From NCBI RefSeq assembly GCF_009696265.1, contig NZ_VUMH01000007.1, positions 96,243 to 160,242 on the forward strand: DNA of 64,000 nt, given 5' to 3'. Source of the stretch: Desulfovibrio porci (GTDB lineage: Bacteria; Desulfobacterota; Desulfovibrionia; Desulfovibrionales; Desulfovibrionaceae). Positions 52,902 to 61,755 of this stretch are shown here, piece after piece. The notes beneath the pieces are model-generated. The model did no database searches. It saw nothing but the letters and a program-made list of their open reading frames with translations, and had not been told where the DNA came from. The stretch's first letter is position 1; each line of letters opens with the position of its first letter. A program made the translations under genes and the position numbers.

Positions 52902-54278
52902 TCATGGCCGCCGGGTCAGATGGTAGACGCGCGGCACCATGTACATCAGGCTCATCTGGCGGTGGGTAGGCGCGTACTGGGTGGCCACCACCACGGAGCC
53001 CAGATTCCAGAGCCGGGCGTCGTCTCCCTCCCCGGCCGAGGGCGGGCCGAAGCGCTCTTCGACCATGCGCAGGATGCGCCCGGCCGTGGCTTTATCCGGC
53101 GCGGCATAGTCGATTTTCAGAAAACCCAGCGGCGCGGTCGCTCCCGGTCCGTAACAGGCGGCCATCTGCTCCGCGCCGGGAACCACGCGGCGCACGTCGT
53201 AGAGGTCGCAGATAAAGTCGTCGCTTTCGCGGCTGGCGGGCGTGCCGGATTTTTTCAGGGCCGCGCGCATGGCGGCGCGGTCGGTATTGTCCAGCTTGTG
53301 GCCGAAGAGCACGGCGGCCGGCCGGGCCGGTCCCTCCTTGGCCATCTCCTCAAGCTCGCGGATGGCTCCGTCTTCGCCGTTCATAGCCGCTGCGTAGAGC
53401 AGCAAGGCGGCGCGCGCGGAATTTTTTTCCACACCCTGCCCCGCGCGGTAGAAATGCCCCAGCCGGGCCATGGCCTCGGTCTGCTGCTGGGCCGCGGCCC
53501 GGCTGTACCAGGCGGCGGCCGCCTTGTCGTCCCGCGGCACGCCCCGACCCTGCTCATACAGCAGGCCCAGGTTGTACTGGGCTTCCGGCTGGCCCTGGCG
53601 GGCCGCCAGATCGAACCAGCGGGCCGCTTCGCCGGGATTGGCGGTCATGCCTCGCCCCTGCTCCAGCATGCGGCCGTAATTGCTCATGCCCGAGGGGTGC
53701 CCGGCCTTGGCCGATTGGGCGAACCAGTGCAAAGCGCGGCCCGTGTCGGGTTCCACGCCCTGGCCCTGGTCATAGAGCACGCCCAGATTGTTCATGGCCT
53801 GGCCGTCGCCCCCTTCGGCCAGTTTTTGCCAGATATCCCTGGCCGTGAGGAAATCCCCCCGGGCGTAAGCGCGGGCGGCGTCGCCCGCCGGTCCCTCGGG
53901 CAGAGCCGGGGCCGGGTCCCGCTCCGGAGTTTCTTCCGCCTGTGAGGGAGAGAGCGCGTCGGGCGCGGGTGTTTGCGTCGTCGCGCCCGCTCCGGCGGCG
54001 GCACCGGCTGCCGCCGGAGCGGTCCGGGCCGCCGCGTTTTTCTTGCGTGTCTTGGATTTTTTCTTGCGGGTCGGCGCGGCCTTGGGAGCGGCGGGAGGCG
54101 TTGCCGGACGCGGCGTCTGAACCTGCGTCTGGGGCGGTGTCTGAACCTGATCCGCCGGAGCGGTGGCCCGGACCGCGGGAATGCCGCCGGGAGCGGTCAG
54201 CGCCAGGATCAGAGCCAAGGCCAGGAATGCGGCCGGAACCCGGCACGGGAAACGCCGGAGGGAAAAAACAATGGACAT
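52902..54278 (-). CDS. Exported Sel1-repeat protein
   Basis: The 458-residue protein starts with a signal peptide (AAFLALALILALTAPGG), continues with a long Ala/Pro/Lys low-complexity region (residues about 40-130) and then holds five or so Sel1 repeats (AMNNLGVLYDQGQGVEPD, GMSNYGRMLEQGRGM, AQYNLGLLYEQGRGVPRD and more). A C-terminal domain of about 130 residues without clear family follows. Sel1 repeats are protein-binding scaffolds, often in the envelope. Its ATG lies 6 bases from the alkylsulfatase stop, so the two form one transcript. Confidence 0.87.
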   Translation of the reverse strand: MSIVFSLRRFPCRVPAAFLALALILALTAPGGIPAVRATAPADQVQTPPQTQVQTPRPATPPAAPKAAPTRKKKSKTRKKNAAARTAPAAAGAAAGAGATTQTPAPDALSPSQAEETPERDPAPALPEGPAGDAARAYARGDFLTARDIWQKLAEGGDGQAMNNLGVLYDQGQGVEPDTGRALHWFAQSAKAGHPSGMSNYGRMLEQGRGMTANPGEAARWFDLAARQGQPEAQYNLGLLYEQGRGVPRDDKAAAAWYSRAAAQQQTEAMARLGHFYRAGQGVEKNSARAALLLYAAAMNGEDGAIRELEEMAKEGPARPAAVLFGHKLDNTDRAAMRAALKKSGTPASRESDDFICDLYDVRRVVPGAEQMAACYGPGATAPLGFLKIDYAAPDKATAGRILRMVEERFGPPSAGEGDDARLWNLGSVVVATQYAPTHRQMSLMYMVPRVYHLTRRP

Positions 54279-54284
54279 GCGCGA

Positions 54285-56345
54285 TTATTCCTTTCCGGGC
54301 AATACCAGAGGAAAGTCGGGGGTGAAGCTGTCCAGCAGGCCCAGCAGTTCCGTCAGGGTCTGGCGGTCACCCTGGATCATGCCCCGCTTTACGGCCTGAT
54401 CCAGGGGCAGACGTTTTTCAAACAGGGCCATGACCGTGGGCATGTCGGCGGTCAGTGTGACGTCCGGTTCGATCCCCGCGTCGGGGTCGTCCGTGCTCAG
54501 ACGGGCGTGCAACACGCTGTTGCCCAGCCGCAGATTCCAGATCTGCTCCAGATCGGACACGTTCATCCGCAGGCTGAGCCTGTGGCCTTCAGCCCGTTGG
54601 GCATTGAGACGCACGCCCAGATAGTCGAAATAGAGATCCGGAGTCATGGCCCGCGACTGGCTGTTGCTCTTCTGCGCCGCGTTTTTGTCCCTGGCCGGAG
54701 GCAGGCCGCGCAGATCCCGCGCGCCGCTGAGATAGAAATTGCGCCAGGGGCCGCTTTCCGCCTGATAGCCCAGCTGTTCCAGGGCGTCCGCCGCCAGCGC
54801 GCGGGCCTCCGTATTGCCGGGATCGGCAAAGATCACGTGATTCAGCACCTGGGCCACCCAGCGGTACCGGCCCTGCTCGAAATCCTTGCGGGCGCGCTGC
54901 ACGACGGCCCCGGCCCCGCCCATGTATTCCACGTACTTGCGGGCAGCCTCGCGCGGCGGCAGGGAGTGCAGATGCGCGGGATTGCCGTCAAACCAGCCCA
55001 GATAGAAATTGTACACGGCTTTGACGTTGTGGTTCAGGCTGCCGTAATAGCCGCGCAGGCCGAAAATGCGATTCAGCTCCGGCGGCAGTCGCAGGTTTTC
55101 CGCGATTTCCAGCATGGTCTGGCCCTGATTGGCCAGATGCAGGGTCTGATCGTTGATGTAACGGTAGAGGTCGCTGGTCAGGGCCAGAGTTTGGCGTACC
55201 CGCGCGTTGCCCCAAACCGGCCAGTGATGCATGCTGTAGAGCACTTCGGCCTCATTGCCCCACTGGGCCAGGGTTTCGTTGATGGCGCGGCACCAGCTCA
55301 GGGGATCGCGCGTCTTGGCCCCGCGCAGGGTGTAGAGATTGTGCATGGTGTGGGTGCAATTCTCGGCGGCGGTCAGGGCTTTGAGTTCGGGAATGTACCA
55401 GTGCATTTCCGCCGGAGCCTCGGTATTGGGAGCCAGGAGGAAGACAAAGGTCAGGCCGTCCAGCGCAAGGCGTTCGCCGCTCCGGGCGATGGTGCGCGTG
55501 GGCGGGATGAGCCCGGTCGCGCCGGAGGAATTCTTCAGGCCCAGCCCCGCGCCCACATGGCCGGTGGGCGACGGCGGCAGCAGTTCGCCGTACATGTACT
55601 GGGCCCGGCGGCCCATGGCCGTGCCGGCCATGACGTTTTCGGACATGGCCGCGCGCAGAAAACCCTCGGGCGCGATGATCTGCACCGCGCCGCTTTTGAC
55701 GTCCTTTTCCGTGGTCACGCCCAGCACGCCGCCATAGTGGTCCACATGGCTGTGCGAATAGATGACCGTCTTCACGGGCTTGCGCGGCCGGTGCTCGTAA
55801 TAGAGATGCAGGGCGGCGGCCGCGTTTTCGGCGGAAATCAGCGGGTCCGCCACAATCAGGCCCGTGTCGCCCTCAATAATGGTCATATTGGAAAGGTCCG
55901 CGTTGCGCACCTGATAGATGCGCTCCGTGACCTGGTACAGGCCGTCGCGCAACACCAGTTGCGACTGCCGCCAGAGGCTGGGATTCACCGTGTCCGGCGC
56001 GGGCGTGGGCATGATGCGGGAGGGCGGCATGTCCCGGCTCATGGCCGGGGCCAGAAAGGCGTATTTTTCCAGGCTCCAGGTTTCCCGGCCGCTTTTGTCC
56101 ACAATGCGGCCCTGATCCGGCAGGGGGGCGATGAAGCCGCGCTGGGCGTCCTCATAGTCCTGCCGGTCGTTGAAATCCAGCTCTCCGGCCACAGCTTCGT
56201 TGACCGCGCGCGTGGCGGCGGTGGCAGGTTTTTCAGCCATCTGACCGGGGGAAGCCGTCTGGCTTATGGCGTGCGCCGCGCCCGCGTCGAAGAAAAGGCA
56301 GGCCAGACCGGCCGCGGCAAGGAGAACGTAATGGAAAAGGGACAT
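54285..56345 (-). CDS. Exported linear alkylsulfatase (SdsA1/BDS1-like)
   Basis: The 686-residue protein has a signal peptide ending near GAAHA. The metallo-beta-lactamase domain shows the zinc motif HSHVDHYGG near residue 200 and the SdsA1-type segments ENCTHTMHNLYTLRG and MHHWPVWGN. A helical dimerisation domain and a C-terminal SCP2-like lipid-binding domain complete the alkylsulfatase layout. Family members split primary alkyl sulfates such as dodecyl sulfate into alcohol and sulfate. In a sulfate reducer the released sulfate could serve as electron acceptor. It lies 9 bases after the SGNH-like gene. Confidence 0.93.
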   Translation of the reverse strand: MSLFHYVLLAAAGLACLFFDAGAAHAISQTASPGQMAEKPATAATRAVNEAVAGELDFNDRQDYEDAQRGFIAPLPDQGRIVDKSGRETWSLEKYAFLAPAMSRDMPPSRIMPTPAPDTVNPSLWRQSQLVLRDGLYQVTERIYQVRNADLSNMTIIEGDTGLIVADPLISAENAAAALHLYYEHRPRKPVKTVIYSHSHVDHYGGVLGVTTEKDVKSGAVQIIAPEGFLRAAMSENVMAGTAMGRRAQYMYGELLPPSPTGHVGAGLGLKNSSGATGLIPPTRTIARSGERLALDGLTFVFLLAPNTEAPAEMHWYIPELKALTAAENCTHTMHNLYTLRGAKTRDPLSWCRAINETLAQWGNEAEVLYSMHHWPVWGNARVRQTLALTSDLYRYINDQTLHLANQGQTMLEIAENLRLPPELNRIFGLRGYYGSLNHNVKAVYNFYLGWFDGNPAHLHSLPPREAARKYVEYMGGAGAVVQRARKDFEQGRYRWVAQVLNHVIFADPGNTEARALAADALEQLGYQAESGPWRNFYLSGARDLRGLPPARDKNAAQKSNSQSRAMTPDLYFDYLGVRLNAQRAEGHRLSLRMNVSDLEQIWNLRLGNSVLHARLSTDDPDAGIEPDVTLTADMPTVMALFEKRLPLDQAVKRGMIQGDRQTLTELLGLLDSFTPDFPLVLPGKE

Positions 56346-56354
56346 ATTTCCCCC

Positions 56355-57647
56355 TCATGGTTGACGTTTGGGGCAGCCGAAGCGCATGAAATCCGTTTCC
56401 GGCAGGCCGGTAAGCCGTTCGTCGGGCACCAAGGCGTGCCCCTGCCGGTCCCGGATGGCGGCATTGAGCCGCTCCATATTGACATAGGAAAGCAGCGCGG
56501 GCCAGCGGTCCGCCATGGCCCGCAGCACCCGGGCGTAGGTCACTTCCCCGCCGTGGAAACCGTCGATGAATTCGCAGTCGCCGGAGGCGAAGGCGCGCGG
56601 GTCCGTCAGGTCCAGCACGTCGATGCCGCGCGCCAGCAGGGCTTCGCGCAGGGCGAAGAGGTGCGGGTAGCCCTCCTGATGTTCGCGCATGGCCGCCAGC
56701 ACCCGCTCGGAAAGCGGCGCGATGAAGACGAAGGTCTGGATTCCGCGCGCCTTGAGCCGGCAGTAGATTTCGGCAAAGGCGTCCAGATGTTCCGGGCTGG
56801 GGGCTTCCTGGTCCGGTCTGGCCCGGTAAAAGGCCTTGATGCCGTGGCGGACCTGGCTGAGCGTGTCGCTGAACTGATAGTCGAAGGGGCGCTTTTGCCC
56901 GGTAACGTCGGCCGTGTAGTACCAGGAGCCGTCCGGACCGAAACCGTCGTCGGTCTGCTGGGCCATGATGCCGTAACGCCCGGCCCTGAACCCGTGCCCG
57001 AAAGCACCCAGCAGGGGGGCGGCCAGCTCTGTGAGGGAAATTTTGCCGTCCAGCAGCCAGCTCCAGGGTTTTTTGAGGCTCTCGAAACCGTAATTGTAGG
57101 AGCCCCTGGTGGGCGGCACGTCCTCAAAGGGGCGGGCCTCCCACTGGGGCATGAACCACCAGAAATCCAGGCCCAGAATCACGGCCTGGGGCTTGTGGAT
57201 GCGCAGCATGGCGTCCAGGGTGGAGCGCAGCACCGCCAGATTGCCCGCCACGCCGCCCATGTTCAGAAAGGGCTTGCGGAAATAGGCCGCGCGGAACTGC
57301 ATGACCCGCGAGGATCCCACGGCCGTGATGTCCGGTTTGACGGCCGCGTAGAGCCGTAATTTGTAATCCACGAAATCCTGGGACACTCCGGAGCCGAACA
57401 GGGCGAACCCGTCCTGGGCCTGTTCCGCCACGGCGCGCTCCACGGCCACGTCGCCGCTTTCATACAGCCACCACCACGTATAGGGCACAATCAGAACGAC
57501 GCCCAGCAGGGCCAGGATCAGCAGGGTTTTGAAATACCGGCGCAGATAGGCCGCATCGCTCAGGACGCGGGAGGGGGCGGGCGTCCGGGGCTCGTGCCGG
57601 GGCGTGCCGGCCTCCGGCTTGGCTCTGAATATTCGGAAAAGTCGCAT
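56355..57647 (-). CDS. Membrane-anchored SGNH-like protein, MBOAT partner
   Basis: The start at 57647 (MRLFRIF) follows CGGAG and gives 430 residues. One membrane helix (about residues 38-60, LLILALLGVVLIVPYTWWW) anchors a periplasmic domain. A GSSR motif near residue 112 and DGFHGG near 362 look like the nucleophile Ser block and the Asp-x-x-His block of SGNH/GDSL hydrolases, as in AlgX, PatB or DltD-type acyltransferases. Next to an MBOAT protein, it probably transfers an acyl group from the membrane to a periplasmic glycan. The acceptor is unknown. It lies 14 bases after the MBOAT gene. Confidence 0.82.
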   Translation of the reverse strand: MRLFRIFRAKPEAGTPRHEPRTPAPSRVLSDAAYLRRYFKTLLILALLGVVLIVPYTWWWLYESGDVAVERAVAEQAQDGFALFGSGVSQDFVDYKLRLYAAVKPDITAVGSSRVMQFRAAYFRKPFLNMGGVAGNLAVLRSTLDAMLRIHKPQAVILGLDFWWFMPQWEARPFEDVPPTRGSYNYGFESLKKPWSWLLDGKISLTELAAPLLGAFGHGFRAGRYGIMAQQTDDGFGPDGSWYYTADVTGQKRPFDYQFSDTLSQVRHGIKAFYRARPDQEAPSPEHLDAFAEIYCRLKARGIQTFVFIAPLSERVLAAMREHQEGYPHLFALREALLARGIDVLDLTDPRAFASGDCEFIDGFHGGEVTYARVLRAMADRWPALLSYVNMERLNAAIRDRQGHALVPDERLTGLPETDFMRFGCPKRQP

Positions 57648-57661
57648 GTGTGGCTCCGGCG

Positions 57662-59194
57662 CTAAAACTGGAAATATAGAAAAGTGGACTGGCGCGAAAC
57701 CAGAATCAGCGCGGCGAAGGCCAGCAGGGCCAGGCCCGAGGCCCAGAGCCCGGATGGCCGCCAGGACAGCCGGGGCCGGGAGCCGTCGCGGCGGCCCTGA
57801 AGGATTTCGCGGCTGTTGGGAAAGGCCCAGACCAGCACGGCGCAGAGCGTCAGCAGAGCGAAGGGCTGCCAGCCCTGGAAATAGTGGTTGGGCAGCCACC
57901 CGGCCAGCAGGGCGGATGCGCCGCTCAGACCCTGTGCCGTCGCGCCGTCAGGCGCGTTGAACGGGCCCGTGAACATGGCCGTGTAGACACGCAGCGCGCC
58001 GTCCAGGCTCAGGGCCCGGAAGACCACCCAGCAGGCATTGATGCACAGAAAGGTAAAGGCGATGGAGAGCAGCCGCAGCGGCGCGGCGGCCAGGACGGCT
58101 TCCAGGCGCGAACCCTTGATCCGGGCGCGGAAAAAGTGATTCACGCTGAGCATCAGGCCGTGCAGAGCCCCCCAGAGCATGAAGGTCCAGCCCGCGCCGT
58201 GCCAGGCCCCGCCGATGAGCATGGTCAGAAAGAGATTGCGGTACTGTTTGAGCCTCCCGGCCCGGTTGCCGCCCAGGGGAATGTACAGAAAGTCGCGCAG
58301 CCAGGCGCTGAGCGTGATGTGCCAGCGCCGCCAGAAATCCACAATGCCCGTGGATTTGTAAGGCGAATTGAAATTTTCCGGCAGGCGCAGGCCCAGCATC
58401 AGGCCCAGACCCAGCGCCATGTCCGTATAACCGGAAAAATCGAAATAGAGCTGGAAGGTATAGCAGAACGAACCCAGCCAGGCTTCGGCCCCGCTGAGGG
58501 GGAAGGCCTTTTCCGCCGCGTTGAACACGGCGTCGGCATACAGGGCGATGCTGTCGGCCAGCAGCACTTTTTTGGCCAGGCCGATGCTGAACAGGCTGAA
58601 GCCGCGTGCCAGCCCTTCGGCGTCGGGCCCGGCCAGGGCGTCAAACTGCGGGCCCATTTGTTCATAGCGCACGATGGGGCCGGAAATGACATAGGGAAAA
58701 CAGGAGGAGAAGAGCGCGTGGCGGACCAGACCCTGCGGCGCGATCTGGCGGCGGTATATGCTGACCAGCCAGGCGATCTGGATGAAGGTGTAGAAGGAAA
58801 TGCCCAGAGGCAGGCCCGGAGGCTGGAAATCCCATTGGGTCTGGAAGAGCAGGGCCAGATTTTGGGCCAGGAACCAGGAATATTTGAACCAGAGCAGCGG
58901 CAGCAGATTGAGGGCCAAGGCCAGAGCCAGCAGGCCTTTGCGGGACAGCCCCAGCGGCGGACCGCCCTTTTTGAGGCCTTCCGGCGCGGCCAGGGCCAGG
59001 CCGAAGGCGTAGTTCATGCCCACCATGACGGCCAGCAGCAGAAGAAATCCCGCGCCCCACAGACCGTAGAAGACGGCCGAAAAGAACAGCAGCGCCAGGG
59101 CCAGCCGCGAGGAACCGAAGCCGCCGGTCAAATGCCAGACCAGCAGCAGGAGGGGCAGAAAACAGAACAGAAACGGATAGGAATTAAACAGCAT
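57662..59194 (-). CDS. MBOAT family O-acyltransferase (AlgI-like)
   Basis: The start at 59194 (MLFNSYPFLF) follows GGGAG and gives 510 residues with about eleven helices. The AlgI/DltB-type opening FNSYPFLFCFLPLLLL, the YFDFSGYTDMALGLGLMLG block, FWRRWHITLSAWLRDFLYIPLGG and the catalytic His in GGAWHGAGWTFMLWG near residue 333 are all present. Such proteins move acetyl groups across the inner membrane for O-acetylation of polysaccharides. It heads the four-gene transcript that includes the SGNH-like protein, alkylsulfatase and Sel1 protein. Confidence 0.94.
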   Translation of the reverse strand: MLFNSYPFLFCFLPLLLLVWHLTGGFGSSRLALALLFFSAVFYGLWGAGFLLLLAVMVGMNYAFGLALAAPEGLKKGGPPLGLSRKGLLALALALNLLPLLWFKYSWFLAQNLALLFQTQWDFQPPGLPLGISFYTFIQIAWLVSIYRRQIAPQGLVRHALFSSCFPYVISGPIVRYEQMGPQFDALAGPDAEGLARGFSLFSIGLAKKVLLADSIALYADAVFNAAEKAFPLSGAEAWLGSFCYTFQLYFDFSGYTDMALGLGLMLGLRLPENFNSPYKSTGIVDFWRRWHITLSAWLRDFLYIPLGGNRAGRLKQYRNLFLTMLIGGAWHGAGWTFMLWGALHGLMLSVNHFFRARIKGSRLEAVLAAAPLRLLSIAFTFLCINACWVVFRALSLDGALRVYTAMFTGPFNAPDGATAQGLSGASALLAGWLPNHYFQGWQPFALLTLCAVLVWAFPNSREILQGRRDGSRPRLSWRPSGLWASGLALLAFAALILVSRQSTFLYFQF

Positions 59195-59624
59195 AGGCAA
59201 CTCCCGGCGCGGGATCCCCGCACGGCGCGTTGCGACGACGCAACGATGCTTCGGTCCCGCCGCCGGTCCGGGGCCGTAACAGCCGCCGTGAACCACATGC
59301 CCGCGCGAACCTTTGCGGGGTGGGCCCTTGCTCGTGGCCCTCAAAGAGGGTCGCCCCCGGCGTGTTCTGAAGCGGCCTTTTGTCTTCCAGCTTCACCACC
59401 GCGGACTTTTTACTTCAGTCGGACACTGTTGAGAGTACACTCCTTTCGTGCAAAGCCTGTCTTTCTCACTAAGGATAAATCGTTTTGATTTAGTAAAAAT
59501 TTGCTTTATTTAGCATTTATGGTATTTATTTACGGCGGATAAAATCGGACTGTTTGTATTTCGTGGGGGTAATGTTCAAATTAACCGTTGCAGAACAGTT
59601 CACGCCTGAAAGGCGGCAAGCGCC
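59195..59624. other. Gap upstream of the MBOAT operon
   Basis: This 430-base gap is GC-rich near the MBOAT gene and clearly AT-rich from about 59460 to 59560, where promoters for the minus-strand operon are likely. No gene is supported, and the IHF/HU gene ends at 59625 without a strong terminator; a short CGCCT/AGGCG hairpin lies at 59601-59613. Confidence 0.4.
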
Positions 59625-59912
59625 CTAGGGGTTGAGTTCCGAGCGGAATTTGCGGGACAGACGAAAGACCATCACTTTGCGCGGCGGCAGGGTGATGGTC
59701 TCATCCGTCTGCGGATTGCGCCCCTTGCGGGACGCCTTGTCATAACACTCAAATTTGCCGAAGCCGCTGATCAGCAGGGCGCGATCTTTCTTGATGGCGG
59801 TCTTCATAATATCCAGGAGCTTCTCCACCACGTTTTTCACGTCCACGCGGTTTTTGTCGGTCTCTTCGTAGATGGCCTCCACAATATCCGCTTTGGTCAG
59901 TGTTTTTTTCAT
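59625..59912 (-). CDS. HU/IHF family DNA-bending protein
   Basis: The 95-residue protein starts MKKTLTKADIVEAIYEETD and carries the DNA-binding arm with the intercalating Pro in RKGRNPQTDETITLPPRKVM, preceded by the family motif LISGFGKFE. It looks closest to the IHF alpha type, but HU cannot be excluded. It bends DNA and could assist sigma-54 promoters like those found here. CGGAG precedes the ATG. Confidence 0.94.
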   Translation of the reverse strand: MKKTLTKADIVEAIYEETDKNRVDVKNVVEKLLDIMKTAIKKDRALLISGFGKFECYDKASRKGRNPQTDETITLPPRKVMVFRLSRKFRSELNP

Positions 59913-60132
59913 CGTGAGTTTCTCCGGCCGTTCATGCTGCGTTTATACGGCTGGCGGCACCCGCCGCCGCGCAGACGATCCCCCGCGCCATGGAGTATGG
60001 CGCGCATCCGCTTCACACAGGTGACACTTTCTTTTATAAATACACGCAAGTCCCGGCCTGAGCAAGATTTTTCTTTTTTGCCCGGCCGCTTGCGCAGTTA
60101 TTCGCCATTGATTCCGCAGTCAGCGAGGCCCC

Positions 60133-61203
60133 ATGCCGTCCGTTTCTCCGCTTCCATCCCTTGCGCCTCTGGCTCTGCCCTGGCCGCCGCCCGCGCGTTC
60201 GCGGCCCATTGTACCGGTTTTTCTGCCTTTCCGGGGCTGCGCGACGCGTTGCATTTTCTGCGCGCAGGACATTCAGACCGGCCGGAGCCCACAGGAGGCC
60301 GGTCCGGACGGGATTCTGGACAAGGCCGGCGCGGCACTGGAGCTGCGCGCCGCGCACGGCCTGCCGCCGGCGGAACTGGCCTTTTACGGCGGCACGTTCA
60401 CCGCTCTGCCCGCTGCGGAGCGGGAAGCCTGTCTGGAATTCGTCGCGACCGCGCTGGCGCGGGGGCGCATTGCCGGTTTCCGCTGCTCCACCCGGCCTGA
60501 CTGTCTGGACGAGAGTATATTGTCCCGTCTGCGGCAGGCAGGCTGCACGGTTGTGGAACTGGGCGTGCAAAGTTTCGCGGACACGGCCCTGCGGGCCGCC
60601 CGGCGCGGTTATGACGGCGCCACGGCCCTGCGGGCCTGCGCCCTGGTCCGGGCGTCGGGCCTGCGGTTGGGCGTGCAATTGCTGCCGGGCATGCCCGGCG
60701 TGAGCCCGGAGGTTTTTCTCGCGGATGTGGCCCGGGCTCTGGACGCGGGCGCGGACATGTTGCGTTTCTACCCCTGTCTGGTGCTGGCGGGCACCGGTCT
60801 GGCCCGGCTCTGGCGCGCCGGGGACTATGCGCCCTGGGACATGGAAAGCACGCTGGACAGCTTGGCCCAAGGCTGGCTGCTGGCGCGGGCCGCCCATAGG
60901 CCGGTCATCCGGATGGGCCTTGCGCCGGAGGCCTCTCTGGCCGGAGCGATTCTGGCCGGTCCCGCCCATCCGGCGCTGGGCGCGCGGGTCATGGGCCGGG
61001 CTCTGCTGACGGCCGTGCGGAGCCTGGCCGCCCGCGAAGCGGGAGGGCGGCTGGCGGAGCGTCTGGAAGCGCCGCGCGCCTGCCAGGGCTATTTCTGGGG
61101 CCATGCCAAGGAATTGCGTCCGGCCTGGGCGGAGTTGGGACTCGGCCCAGGCAACGTGCGCTACGCCGAAGACGACGCGCTGCGCCTCTGGCTCCGCCCG
61201 TAG
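60133..61203 (+). CDS. Elp3-like radical SAM protein
   Basis: The 356-residue protein has the radical SAM cluster motif CATRCIFC (C36, C40, C43), FYGGTFTALP, and VVELGVQSFADTALRAARRGY, as in the radical SAM half of Elp3. The acetyltransferase half of Elp3 is missing. Related bacterial proteins (COG1243-like) have no settled function; tRNA modification is a possibility. The ATG at 60133 has a modest GAGG site. It stands alone between the IHF/HU gene and the chemoreceptor. Confidence 0.87.
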   Translation: MPSVSPLPSLAPLALPWPPPARSRPIVPVFLPFRGCATRCIFCAQDIQTGRSPQEAGPDGILDKAGAALELRAAHGLPPAELAFYGGTFTALPAAEREACLEFVATALARGRIAGFRCSTRPDCLDESILSRLRQAGCTVVELGVQSFADTALRAARRGYDGATALRACALVRASGLRLGVQLLPGMPGVSPEVFLADVARALDAGADMLRFYPCLVLAGTGLARLWRAGDYAPWDMESTLDSLAQGWLLARAAHRPVIRMGLAPEASLAGAILAGPAHPALGARVMGRALLTAVRSLAAREAGGRLAERLEAPRACQGYFWGHAKELRPAWAELGLGPGNVRYAEDDALRLWLRP

Positions 61204-61755
61204 CCCCGTTTGTTTCCGCGTGTCTTTTCCCGGCGGCCTTTCCAGCGGAAAAACGCGAAAACGGCGGCCACAAGCGCCTTCTCTGTCATCTCCATGTCAA
61301 CTATTGCCTTTTATTCCAGCCGGAAGTCGGAAATATCTTCTCCACAGCGGCTTTGTTTTCCTTGATATAACAGGGAAATACATCCTGTAACCGCGTGTTT
61401 CTACAGAAAACGAATAACGGGGGCTGGAAGAACATTCGCTATTGCTATAATCTTTTTCAAAGATATGGCGAAAAGCACAGAGAAACAGTTCGCCAATTTC
61501 ACAACGATGGCCGTATGTCCTCATGCAGATGCCGCTTTGCGGCGTAACAGGCCGTTTTTACTGACGGGCGCATCCGGTCGGATTTTCGCGCGCGGCGAAA
61601 ATCCGGCATAGGCTTCATTTCGCCCGGATCTGCACCGGCCTTCGTTGTGTTCAGGCGGTCTTGCCGAATGCCGCTTGGTCAAGGTTGCGTCATGCGCTGT
61701 GACGCCTTTTTCACGCCGCTGTCCGCGTCGTCGGATCGAAGAAGGGAGAGATGGC
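61204..61755. other. 552-base gap upstream of the chemoreceptor
   Basis: No gene is supported here; the short minus-strand frames have no ribosome binding site or domain. The feature of note is a perfect 11-bp hairpin, CGGATTTTCGC (61579-61589) with GCGAAAATCCG (61595-61605), that lacks a T run. The chemoreceptor promoter must lie here but none is convincing. Confidence 0.45.

Noticed and set aside
53973..57359. 1128-codon plus-strand open frame across three minus-strand genes
   Set aside because: It spans Sel1, alkylsulfatase and SGNH-like genes, is low complexity and has no family features or ribosome binding site.
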